A stretch of DNA of 16,645 nucleotides, from NCBI GenBank assembly GCA_000438115.1, contig FR903552.1, forward strand, positions 1 through 16,645. Direction: 5' to 3'. The stretch is from Prevotella sp. CAG:617. GTDB lineage: Bacteria; Bacteroidota; Bacteroidia; Bacteroidales; Bacteroidaceae. A program made the position numbers and the translations under genes. The notes beneath the pieces were generated by a model. It did not search any database. It had not been told where the DNA came from and saw only the letters and a list, made by a program, of their open reading frames with translations. The first letter of the stretch is position 1. Every line of letters begins with the position of its first letter. Below, in pieces: positions 1 through 6,958 of the stretch.

Positions 1-32
1 CGCAGCAGGGCGGCGCGGAGAAAAAACAAGGG

Positions 33-77
33 GGGACCTGAAACAAACTGGAAGCCTCCCAGTTTGTTTCAGGTCCC
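33..77 (-). terminator. Hairpin terminator beyond porT (repeat-family copy 1)
   Basis: A 19-bp perfect stem pairs 33-51 (GGGACCTGAAACAAACTGG) with 59-77, around the 7-nt loop AAGCCTC. It starts 52 bp beyond the porT stop codon on the minus strand. On that strand it is followed by a T6 tract (complement of the A-run at 21-26), so it should work as an intrinsic terminator for porT. Its arms and loop resemble the hairpin at 13920-13972, and its arms less closely resemble the one at 7469-7508. Bases 1-32 are too short to assign. Confidence 0.75.
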
Positions 78-129
78 ACCTTGTGATGCCCGGCTTGTCT
101 TTTTTCGTGGCGCTCCGGGCTGCGTGCCG

Positions 130-849
130 TTATTCAAAGTAGAAGGTCAGGGTAACCATGTTGCTGCTGACGCTGCTGACCGATTTGGTAAACACTTCCT
201 TGGTGCGGTCGGTCAGGTCCTTGCGGTTTTTTTCCAGGATGTTGCCCAGCCCGAACGAGAATTTCAGTTCCGGTATCAGCTTGAAGTAGGGCAGGTAGAG
301 GTCGCAGCCCAGTCCTACCTCGATTGTGGCCGACATTTTTTTAGTCATCAGCAGTTCCTGCTTCTTGGTGGTCAGGTCATACATGGGCTGTATGCCCGCA
401 ATGACGTAGGGCCGGTAGTTGTTGAAGCGCGGGGCGCTGACTTTGAGCAATACGGGCAGGGCGATGTAGGTTGACTTCAGGTCTTCCGATTCGGTTTCGC
501 CCGTTGTGAGGTTGACGAAACCGATGCTTTTGCTGCCGAAGTACATCGACGGAATCAGACGCAGGGCAAAGTGTTCCGACATCTTCCATTCGCCCAGTAC
601 GCCCACGTTGAAGCCCCAGTTGTGGCGGTTGTTTTCGGCCATCCACTGGGCTCCCGTTTCAGGGTCAACGTATCCGTTGTTTTCAATGCCGATGCCCTGG
701 TCGTGCAGGCCGATGCAAAATCCGTAGTGAAACCGGCGCATGTCCAGATACGGCTTGTTTTGCACACGCCGCTCCTGCGCCACGGCTCCTGTTGCCATGG
801 CGGTCAGAAAAATGAGTAGGGCCAACGCCCGATGGTACGTCTGGTTCAT
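130..849 (-). CDS. porT: PorT-family outer-membrane beta-barrel protein
   Basis: This encodes a 239-residue PorT-like protein. In Porphyromonas, PorT is a membrane component needed for type IX secretion of gingipains; the function here is inferred from family likeness. Residues 1-25 form a signal peptide ending AVA before QE. The rest alternates short amphipathic strands, with the typical stretch RRFHYGFCIGLHDQG near 38-52 and STYIALPVLLKVSAPRF near 127-142, and the protein ends with aromatic residues (FYFE), as outer-membrane barrels do. I chose the ATG at 849 because it places the signal peptide at the N-terminus; the open frame extends 39 codons further upstream without useful sequence. 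It is divergent from a gene for a protein with a T9SS-type tail, which fits the role. Some Bacteroidales keep PorT-family proteins without a full T9SS, so function is less certain than family. Confidence 0.8.
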   Translation of the reverse strand: MNQTYHRALALLIFLTAMATGAVAQERRVQNKPYLDMRRFHYGFCIGLHDQGIGIENNGYVDPETGAQWMAENNRHNWGFNVGVLGEWKMSEHFALRLIPSMYFGSKSIGFVNLTTGETESEDLKSTYIALPVLLKVSAPRFNNYRPYVIAGIQPMYDLTTKKQELLMTKKMSATIEVGLGCDLYLPYFKLIPELKFSFGLGNILEKNRKDLTDRTKEVFTKSVSSVSSNMVTLTFYFE

Positions 850-853
850 CACA

Positions 854-861
854 CAAATATA
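854..861 (-). promoter_or_regulatory. Possible -7 element for porT
   Basis: On the minus strand this reads TATATTTG, a perfect match to the Bacteroidota -7 consensus TAnnTTTG. No TTTG is present at the -33 position. It ends only 4 nt before the porT ATG, so a transcript from here would be almost leaderless. It may be a chance match in AT-rich DNA. Confidence 0.3.
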
Positions 862-958
862 ACAAGTAAAAACTTTATATATTGTGTCTTTCTCATGAAA
901 AAATAAAAAAAACATCCTCGTCACGCTTTGGATAATCTTATGTTGCCGGAAGGGTGTG

Positions 959-998
959 GTTAACATAAATTATGCAAGGCTGCCTGACATGTTAACAT
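959..998. promoter_or_regulatory. Two GTTAACAT repeats in the divergent intergenic region
   Basis: GTTAACAT occurs at 959-966 and again at 991-998, 32 bp apart (about three helical turns). The second sits in the perfect palindrome ATGTTAACAT (989-998). A related TTAACTGTTAA lies at 1094-1104. This could be an operator shared by porT and the gene at 1117, but AT-rich DNA makes chance likely. Confidence 0.25.
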
Positions 999-1009
999 AT
1001 TTATATATA

Positions 1010-1017
1010 TATATTTG
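1010..1017 (+). promoter_or_regulatory. Possible -7 element for the T9SS-tailed protein gene
   Basis: TATATTTG matches TAnnTTTG exactly and points towards the gene at 1117, giving a leader of about 95 nt. No good -33 TTTG lies 19-23 bp upstream. The site sits in a TA-dinucleotide run, which weakens the call. Confidence 0.35.
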
Positions 1018-1116
1018 TATGTATTCTGATAATAAACAGTAAAATTGTCATTTATAATTATTTTGTGACGCAGAATACATAGAAACACAACTATTAACTG
1101 TTAAAAATATAGGCTT

Positions 1117-2943
1117 ATGAAACGATTTTTACTTTTTGTCTTTCTTTTAACGCTTACGCTGGCCGTTCAGGCCACCGTCGTTACTTTTCGGGCTCCCGAA
1201 GGGTGTGCACTAAGTGATGTTTATGTAGATGAAAATTACGTGGAAGGAATTTATGACGAAGCCACGCAGCTCTTGCAGTTCTCTGCTGATTTGGAGCCGG
1301 GTGAACATAAGGTGACAGCCAGGCTGACTTTAATGGGAAGTGGCCAGTATACTTCGGTGGGCAAAGCCCAGGCCTTTACGGTGGGAAATTCTCCTTCTGA
1401 AGTCATTTATTCGCTCGATAATTTTGCCTTGCTTAAATTCTTGGTGAAGGACGAGCTGGGCAAAGCCTTTCCGGATGTTAGCATCCGCGTAAGTAATGAA
1501 CTTGGAAATTCGGAGTACTGCAGTACAAATGATGAAGGAGAGGCCGAGATGTATGTAGCGTCTGATTTCGGTCAGAACTGTACTTATACCGTGAGTGCGC
1601 AGCGCTATGCTGAATTGTCGGGCACATTTGCGTTTGCCGATGCAACCGCCAATGCTCTAAGCATATCCTACGAAAAATACCGCAGGCTTACGGTATCAGT
1701 AAAAGGATTGGCAGCCGATGTGAGCAGCTGCAGCGTAGGAGTAATCAGTTGGGACAGTGAGCTGGAGGGTAAATATATCAAACTCGATGAAAGTATCTAT
1801 CCGGAAGAACCCGAAGTCTATTTTGTGGTGCCCGACGGAGCATATTGCTGCCATATAGCCGCATCATCTTATAGCGGTGAAACGAATAGCAAGGCCAGTG
1901 CGTTTGTTCTTCAAAACGTTGACGGAGCGTCTGCTGCGGTAGAGGTTGATATGTCAAAGTGTCAGCCGATTACCGTGACGAATCAGGGTGAGAAGGTAAC
2001 ATTTAACGTAAATCCAGTTTTCAACGGCAAAATCAATCCCAACGTTAATGACTATGACGTATCCCTTCTGTATCCTGGAGATTATCAGTTGTACGCAATG
2101 ATTTACGATGACGCGTTCGGTCATGCTAATGCTTATTATAACTCAGCTTTCAGCATAACGGATGCACCTGTTTCGCTGTCTGTATCGACAGCTGATTTTC
2201 ATCATGTCAATTTTGTGCTGAACGGTGATTATGAGGATTTGGGACATACAACATATATTAGCTATAAGGGCGGTGCAACCGGTAGTGCCGGATATATTTC
2301 TTCGGATGGCGAGAATTCCAATTTTTATAGTGGCGATTATGAATATTCCATTTCCGTTTTATGGCTGAATAGTTACAGCTATGCTTTTCCTTATATGAAT
2401 AAAGGTAGTTTCAGCGTAAAGGATGCCGATGTGACGGTTCCTGTTGATTTGACAGGCGTACGTTTGTTCAAGGCTGGTCTTAATGGTATAAAAACGCTGG
2501 ATAACGTTGTCTTTACAAATGAAAACGGAGAGCAGGCAAAATTATCGTTTATGATGTCTTCAATGGGCCTGGCTTTACCTGTGGGAAAATATACGGTTGA
2601 AGGTGATGACAATGGCAAGCAAATGAGTTGCAACCTGGAGATTTCTGAAAACTCTCCGGAATGGATTTCGCTTGAATTAAAGGAAACTCAGGTAGGCATT
2701 GGTTCCGTAATTGCTCCTGACGGACTTTCTGCACAGATGGAAGAGGGAGGTTTGCGTATAGTTGCTCCTGATCATTCGGTTGTAAAGGTTGAACTCTTTG
2801 ACATGTCCGGTCGCAGAGTCGGCATGGTAGGTTCTGCCAATGACGGCGAAGTGATTTCAACTTCCAGCCTGACCGCAGGAGTTTATATGGCACGTCTGAC
2901 TGCCGGTTCCGCTGTACGTACCGTGAAGTTCGTAGTTCATTAA
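1117..2943 (+). CDS. Secreted Ig-like repeat protein with T9SS C-terminal sorting tail
   Basis: This 608-residue protein is of unknown function. A signal peptide covers residues 1-19 (cleavage after VQA). About six tandem Ig-like beta modules of 80-95 residues follow, starting near 20, 104, 189, 283, 362 and 447. Each closes with a recurring signature of the form PG-x-Y, then F-x-[VIL]-x-[DN]-A, then a V-x-[VL] strand, for example at 320-360 and 406-445. The second module resembles a carboxypeptidase-regulatory-like fold. The end (about 545-608), with VKVELFDMSGRRVG, SLTAGVYMARL and a final VKFVVH, matches the type A T9SS sorting domain (Por_Secre_tail). It is therefore predicted to cross the outer membrane by T9SS and be anchored or released at the surface. 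No catalytic motif is visible; an adhesin or structural role is a guess. The gene is richer in A/T-ending codons than the thrA block. It is divergent from porT and followed by two hairpins. Confidence 0.85.
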   Translation: MKRFLLFVFLLTLTLAVQATVVTFRAPEGCALSDVYVDENYVEGIYDEATQLLQFSADLEPGEHKVTARLTLMGSGQYTSVGKAQAFTVGNSPSEVIYSLDNFALLKFLVKDELGKAFPDVSIRVSNELGNSEYCSTNDEGEAEMYVASDFGQNCTYTVSAQRYAELSGTFAFADATANALSISYEKYRRLTVSVKGLAADVSSCSVGVISWDSELEGKYIKLDESIYPEEPEVYFVVPDGAYCCHIAASSYSGETNSKASAFVLQNVDGASAAVEVDMSKCQPITVTNQGEKVTFNVNPVFNGKINPNVNDYDVSLLYPGDYQLYAMIYDDAFGHANAYYNSAFSITDAPVSLSVSTADFHHVNFVLNGDYEDLGHTTYISYKGGATGSAGYISSDGENSNFYSGDYEYSISVLWLNSYSYAFPYMNKGSFSVKDADVTVPVDLTGVRLFKAGLNGIKTLDNVVFTNENGEQAKLSFMMSSMGLALPVGKYTVEGDDNGKQMSCNLEISENSPEWISLELKETQVGIGSVIAPDGLSAQMEEGGLRIVAPDHSVVKVELFDMSGRRVGMVGSANDGEVISTSSLTAGVYMARLTAGSAVRTVKFVVH

Positions 2944-2945
2944 GT

Positions 2946-2977
2946 TTTTTGTCCCGAAGATTTAATCCGGACAAAAA
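2946..2977 (+). terminator. First hairpin after the T9SS-tailed protein gene
   Basis: TTTTTGTCC (2946-2954) pairs perfectly with GGACAAAAA (2969-2977) around a 14-nt loop. It lies directly after the stop codon. It lacks a strong T-tract and may simply stabilise the 3' end ahead of the stronger hairpin at 2989. Confidence 0.4.
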
Positions 2978-2988
2978 TAAAGTAAGAG

Positions 2989-3034
2989 ACTGCCTGAGTT
3001 TTTTTTCGCAAGTATCGAAAAAAACTCAGGCAGT
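2989..3034 (+). terminator. Long hairpin terminator between the T9SS-tailed protein gene and ferredoxin
   Basis: ACTGCCTGAG plus T8CG (2989-3008) pairs with CGA7CTCAGGCAGT (3016-3034), around a 7-nt loop. The stem carries its own T-run in the left arm and A-run in the right arm, so it looks the same from either strand and could stop transcription both ways. The ferredoxin promoter's -33 box begins at its last base. Confidence 0.75.
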
Positions 3035-3067
3035 TTGTACAACTTTTATCAGAAAACAGTATCTTTG
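3034..3067 (+). promoter_or_regulatory. Bacteroidota-type promoter for ferredoxin
   Basis: A -33 box TTTG (3034-3037) and a -7 box TATCTTTG (3060-3067) are separated by 22 bp. Both match the consensus TTTG and TAnnTTTG. Transcription would start near 3073, giving a leader of about 47 nt before the ATG at 3120. This is one of the two clearest promoters in the window. Confidence 0.75.
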
Positions 3068-3119
3068 CAATACTCATTAAACGAAAATACAATTAATAAC
3101 CTATTAAAATTTTACGAAA

Positions 3120-3290
3120 ATGGCTTATGTAATTAGTGACGACTGCGTAGCTTGCGGTACTTGCATTGGCGAATGCCCTGCTGGCGCAATTTCAGAAGGC
3201 GCAAAGTATTCAATTGATCCTGACACTTGCCTCGATTGCGGTACGTGTGCTGATGTTTGCCCCTCTGGCGCAATTTCTCCCGCAGAGTAG
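3120..3290 (+). CDS. Small 2[4Fe-4S] ferredoxin
   Basis: A 56-residue bacterial (clostridial-type) ferredoxin, a soluble low-potential electron carrier. Two complete cluster motifs are visible: C9-x2-C12-x2-C15-x3-C19-P and C37-x2-C40-x2-C43-x3-C47-P. The two halves are internally similar (DDCVACGTCIGECPAGAIS against DTCLDCGTCADVCPSGAIS), the usual trace of an old duplication. The length is normal for the family, with no extra domain. It forms a single-gene unit with its own promoter (3034-3067) and terminator (3371-3407). In Bacteroidales such ferredoxins probably serve pyruvate:ferredoxin oxidoreductase and related enzymes; the actual partner cannot be read from this window. The identification is secure. 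Confidence 0.95.
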   Translation: MAYVISDDCVACGTCIGECPAGAISEGAKYSIDPDTCLDCGTCADVCPSGAISPAE

Positions 3291-3370
3291 TTTGTATCTG
3301 CAACGTGTGACGCGTAAACAGGCTGCGAGGTTATGTCACCTGATGCGTTTTACCGTTATGAAAAGAACAC

Positions 3371-3407
3371 AAAGCCCTTCATCTTTTAATGTGAGGGGCT
3401 TTTTTTA
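3371..3407 (+). terminator. Terminator of the ferredoxin gene
   Basis: AAAGCCC (from 3371) pairs with GGGCTTT (about 3396-3402), extended by weaker pairs around a short AT-rich loop and followed by a T-run to 3406. This is a typical intrinsic terminator about 80 bp after the ferredoxin stop. The 80 bp between the stop and this hairpin hold no recognisable gene. Confidence 0.75.
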
Positions 3408-3440
3408 ATAATGGAGCGACTCCATAAAACCCGCTTATCA

Positions 3441-3845
3441 ATGAACAATTTTTACACTTACGCAAGAAACCTGTGTGTGGTACTGTTGGCCGTTTTTGCC
3501 TTTAGCAGTTGTGAGGAGGAAAATTATTATGTCCGCGATCGGCTGCTTGGTTCCTGGCGGGTGGTTGAAACGGACGACTACAATGCTACTTATTATCCCG
3601 GCGATGTGTTTTATTTCGGACGCAATAACCGTTTTATTGCTTATATGGGAGATTTTGCCTATACAGGGACGTACCGGGTGACGCGGGAATATGACGGCGA
3701 TGTTATTACCGTGTGGTATGACGACCGGCCCGGGCAGATAGCTTTTATGGCGCGGATTGACGCGCTGGGATCAACTTATACCCGATGGTATATGATTGAT
3801 TACGAAAGCGGCAGGCAGTATACGCTACGTCTGGTTTACGTATGA
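3441..3845 (+). CDS. Small lipocalin-like lipoprotein
   Basis: A 134-residue predicted lipoprotein. The ATG at 3441 gives a proper signal peptide, with basic and polar residues, then LCVVLLAVFAFSSC whose cysteine is the lipidation site. The upstream start at 3411 would add ten residues before the signal and lies against the preceding terminator. After an acidic stretch (EEE), the mature part begins LLGSWRVVETDD and continues as alternating short strands rich in Tyr and Arg (FYFGRNNRFIAY, FAYTGTYRVT, ITVWYDD). This is the pattern of Bacteroidota lipocalin-like domains, in which a GSW motif opens the barrel. No ligand or partner is apparent. It has its own strong terminator, but I found no clear promoter; it may depend on readthrough from the ferredoxin gene. 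Confidence 0.75.
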   Translation: MNNFYTYARNLCVVLLAVFAFSSCEEENYYVRDRLLGSWRVVETDDYNATYYPGDVFYFGRNNRFIAYMGDFAYTGTYRVTREYDGDVITVWYDDRPGQIAFMARIDALGSTYTRWYMIDYESGRQYTLRLVYV

Positions 3846-3859
3846 TGTATGAATATGAC

Positions 3860-3893
3860 AAATCCCGGCTTATCAAGCCGGGATTTATTTTTT
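3860..3893 (+). terminator. Strong terminator of the lipocalin-like gene
   Basis: A perfect 12-bp stem, AAATCCCGGCTT (3860-3871) with AAGCCGGGATTT (3875-3886), has a 3-nt loop and is followed by ATTTTTTT. It lies 15 bp past the stop codon, between converging genes. Confidence 0.85.
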
Positions 3894-3929
3894 TGCGACG
3901 GGAGGGTGTGTCGTTTCTGTGGCCTTGTG

Positions 3930-4754
3930 TTATTCGTGTTGTTCCAAGGGAATGACGTCAAGGTCGTCGGGCACCCATACCGTACCGCTGAATTCTTGTT
4001 GCGCTTCAGTTGTGTAGTGAGATTTTCGGGTTGTTAGTGTCTGGTCCTCGGTATGGTAGAGTACGAGGTTGCCTACTTGCAGTTCGGCAGCCGTTCGGGC
4101 GGCATCGAGCGCCGTGCTGTGATGTTTTTCGTACGGTTTGAATATGTCGCGGTCGGCATAAAGGCAGAAGGCCTCGCAAAGCATCCAGTCGACGCCGGCT
4201 GCATATTTCCTGCATGTCGGATTAAAGGGTTCGTCGCCCAGGCATACGAGTGTTTTTCCTTCGTGGAGTGTCAGGCGGAAGCCGAATTGTTTTTCCTTGG
4301 TCGAACCGATGTCGAAACATTGCATGTCCATGCCGGCCGGGGCTAATTGCTCGCCGTCGTTCAGGGTATGAAGCAGGATGCCACGGCCTATTTGGGCCAC
4401 GATTTTCGGGGGCAGGGTGTGCTGGCATATCCATTGCAGCACCATTATGGCGCGGTCGTGGCCGTAGAGGTGGAGCTGGCCGGCGTATGTGCCTTTTTGC
4501 ATGGCCTGTGCTGCCATGCGCAATATCCAGATGACGCCCAGCAGGTGGTCGGTGTGCGTGTGCGTGATGAAGACGTGGTGGATGTCGCGGAGTGCGATTC
4601 CGGCTTTTTCCAACTGTGTGAGGATGCCGTTTCCTCCTCCGCCGTCAACGAGCAGCAGTTGCTTGCCGTGACGGATGGCAAAACACGTGTTGTAGCAGCG
4701 GGTGGCGGCCGCATTACCCGTGCCCAGCATGATGAGTTCGGTTGTTGTTAGCAT
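3930..4754 (-). CDS. RNase Z-like metallo-beta-lactamase-fold hydrolase
   Basis: A 274-residue MBL-fold enzyme. The metal-binding motif THTHTDH is at 64-70 (H65, H67, D69, H70). Further ligands are probably D174 in CLGDEP and H234 in LYHTED. VDGGGGN at 36-42 follows the first strands. The segment KHHSTALDAA (210-219) resembles the HSTxxxAA motif of tRNA 3'-processing RNase Z, which places it in that branch (COG1234) rather than among beta-lactamases. It is shorter than typical RNase Z (about 305 residues), and I see no clear flexible exosite arm, so it may be a paralogue acting on another phosphodiester or ester. Cytoplasmic, with no signal peptide. The gene follows the GHL10 gene on the same strand; the hairpin at 4782-4839 separates them, so its expression may depend on readthrough. 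Confidence 0.8.
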   Translation of the reverse strand: MLTTTELIMLGTGNAAATRCYNTCFAIRHGKQLLLVDGGGGNGILTQLEKAGIALRDIHHVFITHTHTDHLLGVIWILRMAAQAMQKGTYAGQLHLYGHDRAIMVLQWICQHTLPPKIVAQIGRGILLHTLNDGEQLAPAGMDMQCFDIGSTKEKQFGFRLTLHEGKTLVCLGDEPFNPTCRKYAAGVDWMLCEAFCLYADRDIFKPYEKHHSTALDAARTAAELQVGNLVLYHTEDQTLTTRKSHYTTEAQQEFSGTVWVPDDLDVIPLEQHE

Positions 4755-4781
4755 GTTTTTTCTTCTTGTTCGGATAAAGAA

Positions 4782-4839
4782 ACAGCCGCCGTTTCCAGTA
4801 GTCCGCCTGTGTTTGGCGATGGCTGGAAACGGCGGCTGT
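4782..4839 (-). terminator. 17-bp hairpin between the GHL10 and MBL genes
   Basis: A perfect stem pairs 4782-4798 (ACAGCCGCCGTTTCCAG) with 4823-4839, around a 24-nt loop. On the minus strand it lies 15 bp past the GHL10 stop and is followed by TTTCTTTATC, a weak T-tract. It ends only 27 bp before the MBL start codon, leaving no space for a separate promoter, so partial readthrough or attenuation is likely. Confidence 0.65.
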
Positions 4840-4853
4840 CGGGTTTGAGTGGG

Positions 4854-6356
4854 TTATAGTTTTACGCTTTTCTTGACGGGCTTCGACTCGTTGTGCAGGC
4901 GGTCGAGGGCCGACACGGCGTAGGTGTACGATTCACGGCCGTTTTGGTAAGGCAGTTTGAAATACGTGTCGGCAGTAATGGCTACGATGTTTTCCGGGTT
5001 GTCATAGTCCTTGTCCTGCCCCTTCTTGAAGCGGTAGACTACATACCATTTGGCCTTGTCCATTTCCTTCTTGGCTTTGGGAGCGGTCCAGAACAGGATA
5101 TAGCCGTCCGAGGTCCATACGGGTTTTACCTTGCGCGGTTTGCGCGGCGCCTTGTCGTCCATGAAGGGCATGGACGGGAGCAGTGCCGGCGTACGCTGGT
5201 ATTGGCGGCTGAGCGCTTCGGTTACGCGTCCGGTGTTGTTGGCCACCACGGCCGAATACCACAGGCAGTTGCCGCTGACGTTGTTCAAGAAGCGTTGCAG
5301 ATTCCATTTGGCGGGCAGCTGGTTTTGTTGCGGATTTTGCAGGTCCGAGGCCTTGACGGTGCGCTCCAGGTCCTGCCCGATGACGAGCGGACGGCCGCCG
5401 GCAAAGCGTGACCACCAGCGTATGAGCGTGGCGTAGTCGGCCGTTTTGTGTCCGATTTCCCAGTAGAGTTGTGGCACGGTGTAGTCCACCCATCCCTTGT
5501 TGATCCACAGCAGGATGTCGGCATACAGGTCGTCATAGTTCTGCAGGCCGCGTGTGTTGCTGCCCGGAATGTTGCTGCCGGCCTGGTTGTTGTGGTAGAT
5601 GCCAAAGGGCGAAACGCCCAGCTTTACCCACGGCTTCACGGCGCGGAGCGTGTCGTGGAGCATTTGTATAAAGGTATTTACGTTGTAGCGGCGCCAGTCG
5701 GCAATGTTGTTGATGCCGTTGTTGTTGGCCTGAAAGGTGGCCTTGTCGGGGATGGGTTGTCCGGCTGCGGGGTAGGGGTAAAAGTAGTCGTCAATGTGCA
5801 GTCCGTCGATGTCATAGCGGCGGGTGATGTCGGCGGCAATATGACAGATGTAGCGCTGGTTTTCGGGCAGGCCGGGGTTGAAGAGATATTGTCCGTCGTA
5901 GGAAAAGAAACGCTCCGGATTTTTTACATACGGATGCGTCACGGCCAGTTCCGTAGTGCCTTTGGTCTTGGCGCGGTAGGGATTAATCCATGCGTGCAGC
6001 TCCATGCCGCGGGCATGACACTGCTCAATCATCCATTGCAGGGGGTCCCAGTAGGGTGAGGGAGGCGTGCCCTGCCTGCCGCTCAGAAAACGGCTCCAGG
6101 GTTCGTACGGACTGGCATAGAGGGCGTCGGCTTCGGCACGTACCTGAAACATCACCACGTTGACGTGGCAACGGGCCAGGGCGTCGAGGTGGCGGGTGAG
6201 TTCGGCCTGCATGCGGTCGCGGCTCATGCCTTGAAACTGCCCGTTGACACACTGAATCCACGCGCCGCGGAATTCACGTTTGGGCAAATGGGCTTGCTGG
6301 GCATGTAACGTCACGGCCAGCGCAAAGAGAATCAGGAAAAGTAAGTTTTTTTTCAT
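4854..6356 (-). CDS. Secreted GHL10/DUF187-family glycoside hydrolase-like protein
   Basis: A 500-residue protein with a signal peptide (1-19, cleaved near LHA/QQ). It is then a TIM-barrel of the DUF187/GHL10 family (COG1649, YngK-like), about residues 24-385. Landmarks are KREFRGAWIQ (26-35), VVMFQVRAEADALY (67-80), LHAWINPYR (120-128), the probable catalytic segment YDIDGLHIDDYFYP (181-194) with D188 or D189 as candidate acids, and VDYTVPQLYWE (290-300). A C-terminal fibronectin type III-like domain covers about 405-500. The family is thought to cleave glycans, with peptidoglycan-related substrates proposed for some members; the substrate here is unknown. The Gln residues directly after the signal peptide, with no lipobox, suggest a periplasmic or secreted enzyme. 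I chose the ATG at 6356 over an upstream in-frame start because it begins MKKN ahead of the hydrophobic segment. Confidence 0.85.
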   Translation of the reverse strand: MKKNLLFLILFALAVTLHAQQAHLPKREFRGAWIQCVNGQFQGMSRDRMQAELTRHLDALARCHVNVVMFQVRAEADALYASPYEPWSRFLSGRQGTPPSPYWDPLQWMIEQCHARGMELHAWINPYRAKTKGTTELAVTHPYVKNPERFFSYDGQYLFNPGLPENQRYICHIAADITRRYDIDGLHIDDYFYPYPAAGQPIPDKATFQANNNGINNIADWRRYNVNTFIQMLHDTLRAVKPWVKLGVSPFGIYHNNQAGSNIPGSNTRGLQNYDDLYADILLWINKGWVDYTVPQLYWEIGHKTADYATLIRWWSRFAGGRPLVIGQDLERTVKASDLQNPQQNQLPAKWNLQRFLNNVSGNCLWYSAVVANNTGRVTEALSRQYQRTPALLPSMPFMDDKAPRKPRKVKPVWTSDGYILFWTAPKAKKEMDKAKWYVVYRFKKGQDKDYDNPENIVAITADTYFKLPYQNGRESYTYAVSALDRLHNESKPVKKSVKL

Positions 6357-6432
6357 GTTTACATTAAACAATGGGGGTGGGTTTATAGCTGTTTTTCTGC
6401 TTGCTGCGCCCGGTGGCGCGCTGTTGCGGCCG

Positions 6433-6440
6433 TAAAGATA
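6433..6440 (-). promoter_or_regulatory. Weak -7 candidate for the GHL10 gene
   Basis: On the minus strand this reads TATCTTTA, one mismatch from TAnnTTTG, about 77 nt before the start codon. No TTTG is found at the expected -33 spacing. Confidence 0.25.
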
Positions 6441-6520
6441 CAAAAAAATCCCGTTTGCCGCAGTGCGGATGTGCAGGCGCAGTATATAATTTGTTTTTTG
6501 CTGTCATGCTGTCTCCTTTT

Positions 6521-6551
6521 TTTGCCGTTAAGCGGAATTTGAGTATTTTTG
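6521..6551 (+). promoter_or_regulatory. Promoter for the membrane protein-marR unit
   Basis: A -33 TTTG (6521-6524) and a perfect -7 TATTTTTG (6544-6551) are separated by 19 bp. Transcription would start near 6557, about 44 nt before the ATG at 6601. It points away from the GHL10 gene across a 244-bp divergent region. Confidence 0.65.
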
Positions 6552-6600
6552 TAACCGGGCGCATGACCGTTTGGACGTGCGCAGTTTTAACCCTTTATGA

Positions 6601-6912
6601 ATGATGTATTATTTTTTTGATTGGGGCGTTGCAGCTTTCTGTTTTCTGGTGGCCGTGTTTCTCCACTTGCGTTGCAGCAGGCGCTTTTTCCTGTTTTTGC
6701 AGAACATTCCGGGCGAGCAGGAAGACCGGTGGTATCTCATGCAGTGGCGCCACTATACGGGCAAGTGGTATGTGGCCTTTGGCATGCTCTTGCTGCTGCG
6801 GTTCAAGTTGATTACTCAGGGCCATGAAGGTTGGGGCAATGCCGTTTTGCTGGTGCTGCTCGTATTGCTGGTATGGCTCAGTATGCAGCGCAGCCGTTTC
6901 CGCAGGGAGTAG
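6601..6912 (+). CDS. Small membrane protein of unknown function
   Basis: A 103-residue protein I do not recognise. Hydrophobic segments lie near 8-22 (DWGVAAFCFLVAVFL), 56-67 (WYVAFGMLLLLR, short) and 80-94 (NAVLLVLLVLLVWLS), suggesting two or three membrane spans. The loop between the first two is charged and aromatic (NIPGEQEDRWYLMQWRHYTGKW). The C-terminus is basic (QRSRFRRE), placing it on the cytoplasmic side by the positive-inside rule. It lies 46 bp upstream of the MarR-type gene, behind a shared promoter, so the two are probably co-transcribed. ATG 6601 and ATG 6604 are adjacent; either could be used. Confidence 0.65.
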   Translation: MMYYFFDWGVAAFCFLVAVFLHLRCSRRFFLFLQNIPGEQEDRWYLMQWRHYTGKWYVAFGMLLLLRFKLITQGHEGWGNAVLLVLLVLLVWLSMQRSRFRRE

Positions 6913-6958
6913 CCCCGTAGCGGGAACTGCAGGCCGATACACGAAAAAGTTCTACGAT

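Noticed and set aside
3166..3408. 80-codon open frame on the plus strand
   Set aside because: It overlaps the ferredoxin gene in another frame and runs through the ferredoxin terminator.
5448..6059. 203-codon open frame on the plus strand
   Set aside because: Antisense to the GHL10 gene; the opposite strand has a complete family signature and signal peptide.
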